A stretch of 12,127 nucleotides of DNA from assembly GCA_947565485.1 (NCBI GenBank), contig CANOGG010000009.1:1-12127 (forward strand). Reading direction: 5' to 3'. Made by a program: the position numbers and the translations under genes. The stretch's first letter is position 1. Every line of letters begins with the position of its first letter. Below the pieces are notes generated by a model. The model made no database searches and had not been told where the DNA came from. It was given only the letters and a program-made list of their open reading frames with translations. Source of the DNA: an uncultured Mycoplasma sp. (GTDB lineage Bacteria > Bacillota_I > Bacilli_A > RF39 > UBA660). Shown piece by piece: positions 7,419 to 12,127 of this stretch.

Positions 7419-8107
7419 ATCAAAAACTCTTAACTAAATTCCAACTAGAATTAAAATCATTAAAAAAATTTGATATTATCTGGTTACTGTTTTGTACGCT
7501 TAGTATAACTATCATATCTCTTAATACTAATAACAGCCCCCTAGCTATCATCGCATCCATTATGGGTGTAATATATGTCATATTAAATGGTTGTAGATTA
7601 TCAGTAGCCTTTCTTTTTGGTTTCATAAATACTTTTATATATGGTATAGTATCATTCCAAAATGGTTTATATGGTGATTTTATGATGAATATATTTTATT
7701 CTTGTCCTTGCTGTTTAATCGGCTTAATCACTTGGCTTAAAGCTAGCAAAGACAGCACCACAGCCCCAATTTCTTCTTTCAAAATTAAAGGCAGACTAAT
7801 ATTTCTCCTAATTATTATCCTATCTATTATCGGATATGGAACTATTTTAAATCTTTTAAATGATACTCAAAGTTACTTAGATGCAACTACAACTATCCTA
7901 AGTATAAGTGCTTATATATGTTTAATAATGCGCAAAAAAGAAGTCTGGTATCTATTTAATTTCTCCAATATTTTATCAATCATAATGTGGTCTATAAATT
8001 ATCATAACCATAACGCTGAAATATCCATCTTATTCATGTATATTATCTATACTGCTAATTCTCTTCTTAATACTATTAGATGGGAACGTCAAAATCATAA
8101 AAACTAA
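7415..8107 (+). CDS. pnuC: PnuC-family vitamin/nucleoside transporter
   Basis: Integral membrane protein of 230 residues with about seven hydrophobic segments. PnuC proteins are SWEET-like facilitators that take up nicotinamide riboside, and relatives (PnuT, PnuX) take up thiamine or riboflavin; trapping by phosphorylation inside the cell drives uptake. The family marks seen are NTFIYG (72-77), YGDFMMNIFY (86-95), the ligand-binding WxxxN as WYLFN (W178, N182) and the end motif YTANSLLNTIRW. It overlaps the methyltransferase by four bases (ATGA) with GAAGGTG at 7401-7407 as ribosome site, so it belongs to the same operon. The neighbouring Nudix domain would fit nucleotide or cofactor metabolism. 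I cannot tell from sequence which vitamin is carried, so the symbol names the family rather than a proven nicotinamide riboside carrier. Confidence 0.85.
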   Translation: MNQKLLTKFQLELKSLKKFDIIWLLFCTLSITIISLNTNNSPLAIIASIMGVIYVILNGCRLSVAFLFGFINTFIYGIVSFQNGLYGDFMMNIFYSCPCCLIGLITWLKASKDSTTAPISSFKIKGRLIFLLIIILSIIGYGTILNLLNDTQSYLDATTTILSISAYICLIMRKKEVWYLFNFSNILSIIMWSINYHNHNAEISILFMYIIYTANSLLNTIRWERQNHKN

Positions 8108-8144
8108 ACATAATCTTTTCATTATATTTACATACTTTTTTCAA

Positions 8145-8172
8145 AACATAAAAATTATCACTATTTTATGTT
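8145..8172. repeat. Inverted repeat between the pnuC-like gene and the duplicated-domain gene
   Basis: AACATAAAA (8145-8153) and TTTTATGTT (8164-8172) form a perfect 9-bp dyad with a 10-base loop. No T-run follows, so it is a poor terminator. It lies 23 bases upstream of the next start codon and could be an operator. I found no convincing -35/-10 pair here, and the next gene may be read through from upstream. Confidence 0.55.
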
Positions 8173-8195
8173 ACAATTAAAATAGGTGAGCATAT

Positions 8196-9745
8196 ATGAA
8201 AAATAAAAAAATAACTATCATTTCTTTAATAACTTTATCAAGTATTATCGTCTTAGAAACCGGATACATTATTTATAACCATGTCCAAACTTCTAAAGAA
8301 CTAAAAAATATCAATACAACCTATACCAATAAAAATGACAAAAATGATAATACAGAAACTAACCAAATAAAAAAAATAGATAATACTAAAGATTGGACTT
8401 TTAATGCTAACTATGATACTCAAGGATTGGCAGAATCCTATGAAACTAAATCTAAAGAAAAATACTATTTAAAAGATATTGTTGTTCCTTATCTAAATAT
8501 TGATTCTGATTATGCTAAAAGTGCTAACAACGAAATAAAAGATGTGTATGATGATGCCCTGAAGTTTACAAAAGAGGCCTAGAAGATAAATTTGCTTTTG
8601 TTCAAGATTGCTCTTACCAGAAAAACATAAAAGATAATATTTTATCGATTGTTCAAGCTCTTGGAGTGGGCGACACCGATGTTGTTCGCTATAACTATTA
8701 TACTTATAATATTGATTTAAAAACAGGTGAGAAGTTAACCTATAAAGATATTTACACTCAAGCTGGATTTACCGATACTAACATTGAAAGTAAAGTAGAG
8801 GCCTCAATCACTAAGATCATGAAGGAAAAATTAAATGATTTTAAAGATCCCCTAAAAGAAAGTGGTGATGGCGGGTATTTCCCTGATGGCACTAATTTTG
8901 ATACTTATAATAACCAAAGCATTAATAATTATAAAACTTCTGTCCAAAACAATACAATTGATTATTATTTAACATTTAATGGTAAACTAAATATCATTGT
9001 TGACCTATCAATACCTGCTGGCATTGGCACATTTCCAACAATTATTGAAGTAGATAATTCTAATCAAAACAGTGACGTTACAACTAAACCAGTCGAGAAA
9101 ATAGATAATACTAAAGATTGGGTCTATGAAGCATCTTATGACACCAATAAATTAACTTCTTCGTATGAGACTAACTTCAAAAAAAAATATTATTTAAAAG
9201 ATATAAATGTACCTTATTTAAATATCAATTCCAGTTATGCTAAGAATGCTAATAATGAGATAAAAAGAGTATTTACGAATGCCCTTGAAGTCTACAAAAG
9301 GGGAATAGAAGACAAAGAAAGCTATATTGAAGAATGTCACTATAATCAAAAAGTTACAACAGATTATATCTCTATTATTTTAACGTTAGCCACTGGTGGT
9401 ACCGATGTTATACAATATAACTATTATACTTACAACTTAAATTTAAAAAATGGTGAAAAACTATCATATCAAGATGTTTACAAATTAGCTGGCTTTACTA
9501 CAACCAATATCGATAAAAAAGTAGAAGAAAGTATCACTAGAGTTATGAAAGAAAAACTAAATGATATTCCGGATAATGAATTTAACACTTATAATAATAA
9601 AAGTCTTAATAATTATAAAACATCTATCCAAAATAATAATATCCATTATTTTTTAGCATCAAATGGCAAATTAAATATAATTGTTAATTTAGAAATACCA
9701 GCAGGAATAGGTACATTCCCTACAATTATTGAAATATCAAATTAA
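8196..9745 (+). pseudogene. Membrane-anchored protein with two tandem RsiV/DUF3298-like domains, frameshifted
   Basis: Starts at ATG 8196 behind AGGTGAG (8184-8190). Residues 6-27 form a signal anchor with no lipobox. An Asn/Lys/Thr-rich linker leads to two extracellular domains that are clear copies of each other. Each begins KIDNTKDW (residue 60 and reconstructed residue 302) and shares YYLKDI.VPYLNI, ANNEIK, YNYYTYN and GIGTFPTIIE. The pattern resembles the DUF4163/DUF3298 extracellular domain of PdaC and of the anti-sigma factor RsiV, whose domain binds lysozyme. Copy 1 is broken: CCCT/GAAG at 8560-8561 lacks the T present in copy 2 (CCTTGAAG), giving TAG at 8579-8581. Restoring it yields a 516-residue frame ending at 9745. 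As written, a 128-residue N-terminal piece is made, and the rest (first ATG 8666) lacks a membrane anchor. No sigma-binding domain or sigma gene is next to it, so an RsiV-type role is not implied. Confidence 0.75.
8373..9742 (+). repeat. Tandem intragenic duplication, unit 242 codons
   Basis: The two domain copies begin with 24 identical bases at 8373-8396 and 9098-9121. The offset is 725 bases, one short of 726 (242 codons), which independently locates a one-base deletion in copy 1. Copy 1 has an extra Gly/Asp-rich stretch (SGDGGYFPDG) that copy 2 lacks. Protein similarity is high through the whole unit, but silent positions have diverged, so the duplication is not brand new. Confidence 0.85.
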
Positions 9746-9765
9746 ACATAAAGAAAGGTTAAGCT

Positions 9766-10488
9766 ATGAAAAAAATAATACCCTTAATTATCTTAACTAT
9801 ACTCCTTATACCTAATAAAGCTTTAGCTAAAGATGTAACGTTTACTGAAATTGCGAATAAATTTAAAGAAAAATTTGACTTTTCTAAAATTGATGCTGAA
9901 AGTAGCACTCTTCTCCAACCTTTTGAAGATGCAGCAAGTATCACTACAACCTTAGACAAAATCGAAATAAAATATAATCTTCCGAGTTCTACAACTACTA
10001 TCTTTAAATTTAGTAATGGTAAAATAACTTATAAAATAGACGATGCCGTCAAAAATGACGAACAAATTCTTTCTACTCAAGCCCTAGCTGACACTGTTGC
10101 AATGATGAAGCTTTTTTATATAATTGGTGAGCTAAAAGGTTTTTCTACGACTAAAATAACCGAGGCCCTAGCCAATTTTAAAGAAAGTGATTATACCACT
10201 GGTAAAAATGGACTTACTATGACTTCTAAAACTTATCAGGGGACCACAGAAAACTTTAGTATAACATATTCTGATACGATGACTTTAGACCTTGCAAGCT
10301 TTAATTTAGGTGGCCCAGCCCCAAGCGCTAACGATAAAACTCCAACTACCACTAACAAAGACACCAACATCGAAAATCTTAAAACCACCGCTGATACTTT
10401 TCCTATCATGATTGGCATAACCTTAGGCTGCTGTTTACTCATTATCTATCAAACAACCACAAGAAAAAAAACTTTATCCAAACTTTAA
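9766..10488 (+). CDS. Exported protein with C-terminal membrane anchor, unrecognised family
   Basis: A 240-residue protein I do not recognise. Residues 1-21 are a signal peptide (MKK, an Ile/Leu core, then ALA before K22). Residues 22-180 are a soluble region with alternating strands and helices and no Cys. A Thr/Asn/Pro-rich spacer (about 182-208) follows. A hydrophobic segment (about 212-228, with C222 and C223) and a basic tail TTTRKKTLSKL finish the protein. This predicts a type I membrane protein with its body outside the cell. The C-terminus looks like a wall-sorting tail but has no LPXTG, so sortase attachment is unlikely. It starts 20 bases after the duplicated-domain gene behind GAAAGG (9753-9758), so the two are probably co-transcribed and may act together at the surface. 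A terminator follows. Confidence 0.8.
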   Translation: MKKIIPLIILTILLIPNKALAKDVTFTEIANKFKEKFDFSKIDAESSTLLQPFEDAASITTTLDKIEIKYNLPSSTTTIFKFSNGKITYKIDDAVKNDEQILSTQALADTVAMMKLFYIIGELKGFSTTKITEALANFKESDYTTGKNGLTMTSKTYQGTTENFSITYSDTMTLDLASFNLGGPAPSANDKTPTTTNKDTNIENLKTTADTFPIMIGITLGCCLLIIYQTTTRKKTLSKL

Positions 10489-10509
10489 ATTTTTTTCCTT
10501 AAATTCTAG

Positions 10510-10534
10510 AGCCATTTAAAAAATGTGCTTTTTT
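10510..10534 (+). terminator. Intrinsic terminator after the exported-protein gene
   Basis: AGC-CATTT (10510-10517) pairs with AAATG-T-GCT (10521-10529) with one bulged T and a three-base loop, followed by a run of six T. A sequence with the same core lies at 12037-12061. Confidence 0.65.
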
Positions 10535-10581
10535 CATATAATAAGAAAGTCTTACTTTTTAAATTTAAACAAAACTTTTGA

Positions 10582-10610
10582 TTGACGTACATATATTCAT
10601 ATTGTATAAT
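10582..10610 (+). promoter_or_regulatory. Sigma-A promoter of the tnpB remnant
   Basis: TTGACG (10582-10587) and TATAAT (10605-10610) are separated by 17 bases. Ribosome site AGGGGTG (10624-10630) lies seven bases before ATG 10638. The promoter seems intact although the gene is not. Confidence 0.8.
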
Positions 10611-10637
10611 TATATTATAACTCAGGGGTGATAGAAT

Positions 10638-10757
10638 ATGTTAATAAATAAAGCTTATAAATTTAGATTGAATTCCAAGTAAAGAACAAGAGAAATTAAT
10701 AAACCAAACTTTAGGGTGTACAAGATTAATATATAATCTAATGCTTGCAAGAAAAAA
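10638..10757 (+). pseudogene. tnpB: 5' remnant of an IS200/IS605-type tnpB (OrfB) gene
   Basis: ATG 10638 begins MLINKAYKFRLN. After one extra T (AATTCC for AATCC, about 10671-10676) the frame continues PSKEQEKLINQTLGCTRLIY and NLMLARKK. This is the well-known start of TnpB, the RNA-guided nuclease of IS200/IS605 elements and ancestor of Cas12. Similarity ends at about 10757, so only some 40 of the usual 350-400 codons are left. The RuvC and zinc-finger parts are absent and no tnpA lies nearby. The unshifted frame stops after 14 codons. The rest of the element was probably removed by internal deletion, and the DNA after 10757 could include its right end, but I cannot define the element borders. 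No product is expected. Confidence 0.8.
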
Positions 10758-10846
10758 GAGCTTTCACTCTTTATTCCTAACTGAGAAGATGCTAAGCACT
10801 AATCATACATCAGTTATAGACCTGACAAGGCATTACTGCCTTCGGT
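10752..10846 (-). ncRNA. Candidate small RNA with three hairpins (minus strand)
   Basis: Read on the minus strand, the predicted start near 10846 is followed by three structures. The first is AAGGCA-GTAA-TGCCTT (10842 to 10827), a perfect six-pair hairpin. The second is a long stem TAACTGA/TCAGTTA (10816 to 10778). The third is AAAGAG-TGAAAG-CTCTTT (10772 to 10755), which runs into T6 (10757 to 10752) as an intrinsic terminator. With the promoter upstream this makes a self-contained unit of about 95 nucleotides and no credible open frame. I do not recognise an RNA family. It partly overlaps the tnpB remnant in antisense. It may instead be the hairpin-rich end of the IS element with accidental promoter-like motifs. 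Confidence 0.4.
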
Positions 10847-10882
10847 ACAAGTATTATAGCATAAAATAACAATACTTGTCTA
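10847..10882 (-). promoter_or_regulatory. Minus-strand promoter overlaid by a 9-bp dyad
   Basis: On the minus strand the -35 is TAGACA (10882-10877) and the -10 is TATAAT (10858-10853) with an 18-base spacer and extended TGC. The perfect inverted repeat ACAAGTATT (10847-10855) / AATACTTGT (10871-10879) covers the region from the -35 to the start point, as an operator would. Confidence 0.5.
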
Positions 10883-10918
10883 TTATGGTATATTCGAAAA
10901 TCAAGTTAATTATACAAC

Positions 10919-10946
10919 AAAAAAATCTAGGTCCGCAAAGACCTAG
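10919..10946 (-). terminator. Strong intrinsic terminator (minus strand)
   Basis: On the minus strand CTAGGTC-TTTGCG-GACCTAG (10946 to 10927) is a perfect seven-pair hairpin followed by ATTTTTTTG. On the plus strand no T-run follows, so it acts only leftwards. No minus-strand gene ends here. Confidence 0.8.
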
Positions 10947-10960
10947 ACACTAGCATTTAC

Positions 10961-10966
10961 ATTATA
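10961..10966 (-). promoter_or_regulatory. Candidate minus-strand -10 box just before the terminator
   Basis: TATAAT with extended TG (TGTTATAAT) reads leftwards from 10966. The -35 position (TTCATG) is poor. Transcription would start near 10954 and hit the hairpin at 10946 at once, giving an RNA of about 35 nucleotides. Confidence 0.4.
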
Positions 10967-10971
10967 ACATG

Positions 10972-11000
10972 TTGATTAAGATGCATGAACTAGTTATTAT
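10972..11000 (+). promoter_or_regulatory. Promoter of the dinD-like gene
   Basis: TTGATT (10972-10977) and TATTAT (10995-11000) are spaced by 17 bases. The palindrome AACTAGTT (10988-10995) lies at the spacer/-10 boundary and could be an operator. I see no CGAAC-N4-GTTCG LexA box of the Gram-positive type. The leader would be very short before GGGAGG (11009-11014). Confidence 0.55.
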
Positions 11001-11020
11001 AGAAATATGGGAGGTAGAAA

Positions 11021-11848
11021 ATGAAAAATGAATTAGATGAATATAAAGAAAAAACTTTTGAAAATATAAAACATATTGATGATAAAGGAAACGAATATTG
11101 GGAAGCAAGGGAATTACAACAAACGTTAGGTTACAAAGAGTGGAGATATTTTTCAGCAGTCATAGAAAAAGCCCAAATTGCTTGTTCCCAGAGTAATAAT
11201 AATATTAATTCCCATTTTGGTGTAAACACCAAAATCGTAACCGCTGGCAAAACTACTAAACCTATTATTGATTATAAATTAAGTAGATATGCATGCTATC
11301 TTATAGTACAAAATGCTAACCCCAAATACAATGCTGTGGCTTTAGGACAAACATATTTCGCAATTCAAACCAGGAAAATGGAACTAACCGAAGAAGAATA
11401 TAGCAAACTAAGCGAAGATGACAAACGTTTATATAGGCGTAAACAAACAAAAGATGGTAATAAAATTCTTTATAAAATTGCTAAAGAAAAAGGTGTTAAA
11501 AACTTTGATAGATTTACAAATGCTGGCTATAGAGGTTTATATAATGGCGAAACAGCAAATGATATTGCAAAACGTAAAGGTTTAAGATATAGAGAAGATA
11601 TATTGGACAATATGGGTAGTGCTGAATTAGGTGCTAATATTTTTAGAATCACTCAAACAGAAGCATTACTTGAAAAACAAGAAAAACCAAATGAATACAT
11701 TGCTACAAACACGCACTATAAAGTAGGTAAGGCTGTTAGAGACACTATTAAAGAACTTGGTGGTACTATGCCAGAAGAATTACCTACTCCAGAAAAATCA
11801 ATAAAACAAATAGAAAAAGAAGAACTAAAAAAATTAGAAGCAAAATAA
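11021..11848 (+). CDS. dinD: DinD-like DNA-damage-inducible protein
   Basis: A 275-residue soluble protein of the length typical of E. coli DinD, a LexA-controlled protein reported to inhibit RecA strand exchange. The N-terminal BRO-like domain shows YWEARELQQTLGYKEWRYF (about 26-44) and YKLSRYACYLIVQNANPKY (about 84-103), the characteristic conserved blocks. The C-terminal half has FTNAGYRGLYNGETANDIAK and NMGSAELGANIFRITQTEA, also family marks. The tail is Lys/Glu-rich and likely helical. ATG 11021 has GGGAGG six bases upstream. A terminator follows, so it is monocistronic. Outside Enterobacteria such genes are common on mobile elements and their role is not well known. SOS control is not supported by a visible LexA box here. 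The KilA-N remnant at the other end of the window is of the same prophage-associated character. Confidence 0.9.
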   Translation: MKNELDEYKEKTFENIKHIDDKGNEYWEARELQQTLGYKEWRYFSAVIEKAQIACSQSNNNINSHFGVNTKIVTAGKTTKPIIDYKLSRYACYLIVQNANPKYNAVALGQTYFAIQTRKMELTEEEYSKLSEDDKRLYRRKQTKDGNKILYKIAKEKGVKNFDRFTNAGYRGLYNGETANDIAKRKGLRYREDILDNMGSAELGANIFRITQTEALLEKQEKPNEYIATNTHYKVGKAVRDTIKELGGTMPEELPTPEKSIKQIEKEELKKLEAK

Positions 11849-11921
11849 AAAAATTCTATATTCCCGCATGATAGCTAACCACTAACATTGATATTACATT
11901 ATAAAAAATAAATTTAATACT

Positions 11922-11956
11922 AACTCGTTATTACCATTATAATAAACGAGTTTTTT
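11922..11956 (+). terminator. Strong intrinsic terminator of the dinD-like gene
   Basis: AACTCGTTATTA (11922-11933) pairs with TAATAAACGAGTT (11940-11952) through 12 pairs with one bulged A and the loop CCATTA, and ends in six T (11951-11956). Confidence 0.9.
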
Positions 11957-12036
11957 AATCCTTTAATTCCCAAGTTTACTTTTCGCATTTTATATTCCAC
12001 TCTATATTAGTTTAGACCATTTTCATTTAAAAATCA

Positions 12037-12061
12037 CACATTTAAAAAAATGCGCTTTTTT
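12037..12061 (+). terminator. Weak terminator-like hairpin upstream of the last promoter
   Basis: CATTT-AAAA-AAATG followed by CGC and seven T shares its core with the terminator at 10510-10534. The outer pairing is poor, so activity is doubtful. It ends only a few bases before the TTGACA box. Confidence 0.35.
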
Positions 12062-12065
12062 TCAA

Positions 12066-12121
12066 TTGACAATTTATTTTTCGACTGCTATAATAAACGG
12101 CAAAACTTAAATTAAGAGGTG
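12066..12121 (+). promoter_or_regulatory. Consensus promoter and ribosome site of the next gene
   Basis: TTGACA (12066-12071) and TATAAT (12089-12094) are exact consensus boxes with a 17-base spacer and an extended -10 TGC. An AGAGGTG ribosome site lies at 12115-12121, so the start codon of a strongly transcribed gene should lie just past the window. Confidence 0.85.
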
Positions 12122-12127
12122 TGAGAT

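Larger units (their letters stand above)
10948..11904 (+). repeat. Imperfect direct repeats flanking the dinD-like gene
   Basis: CACTAGCATTTACATTATAA (10948-10967) recurs as CACTAACATT-GATAT-TACATTATAA (11880-11904), with one substitution and a five-base insertion. Both lie just outside the gene in the same orientation. They could be relics of insertion, recombination-prone repeats or shared regulatory sequence. Confidence 0.45.

Noticed and set aside
10236..10442. 68-residue minus-strand frame, plus another at 9759-9959
   Set aside because: Both are opposite the exported-protein gene, whose signal peptide and anchor support the plus strand.
10981..11020. LexA box upstream of the dinD-like gene
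   Set aside because: GAAC and GTT half-sites are too close (AACTAGTT) for the CGAAC-N4-GTTCG operator.

Overview
The window comes from an AT-rich bacterium (roughly 30 % G+C by eye) with consensus sigma-A promoters, GGAGG-type ribosome binding sites and short intrinsic terminators. This fits a low-G+C Bacillota, possibly one of the uncultured gut Bacilli; that placement is inference. TGA works as a stop (the methyltransferase ends in an ATGA overlap with the next start), so Mycoplasma code is not in use.

Layout. 1-1040 is a decayed, prophage-like stretch: a KilA-N-domain gene without its N-terminus and broken by a 13-bp tandem duplication, then a second frameshifted remnant. 1127-5235 is a complete operon for a heterodimeric type IV ABC exporter, with promoter, two genes overlapping by one base, and terminator. 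The first subunit carries the degenerate nucleotide-binding site and a long extracellular insert between TM1 and TM2; the second carries the canonical site. 5291-8107 is a second operon: a radical SAM-Nudix fusion broken by one extra A, a class I methyltransferase overlapping it by 11 bases, and a PnuC-family vitamin/nucleoside transporter overlapping that by 4. Together they look like an import-and-modify route for a nucleoside- or cofactor-like compound. 8196-10488 encodes two surface proteins: a membrane-anchored protein with two tandem RsiV/DUF3298-like domains, broken by a one-base deletion, and an unrecognised protein with a signal peptide and a C-terminal membrane anchor.

10490-11020 has no intact gene but is dense in signals. 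It holds a terminator, a strong promoter driving a truncated, frameshifted tnpB (IS200/IS605) remnant, a candidate three-hairpin small RNA on the minus strand with its own promoter and terminator, and a minus-strand promoter followed at once by a strong terminator, divergent from the dinD promoter. 11021-11848 is an intact dinD-like gene with a strong terminator. The window ends with a consensus promoter and ribosome binding site for a gene that starts just outside.

Four reading frames in the window (KilA-N, radical SAM-Nudix, the duplicated-domain protein, tnpB) are each broken by one small insertion or deletion. The 13-bp duplication is true decay. The single-base events could be mutation, transcriptional slippage or sequencing error, and the sequence alone cannot decide. 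I saw no tRNA, rRNA or CRISPR array. Positions 1-67 hold nothing I can identify.
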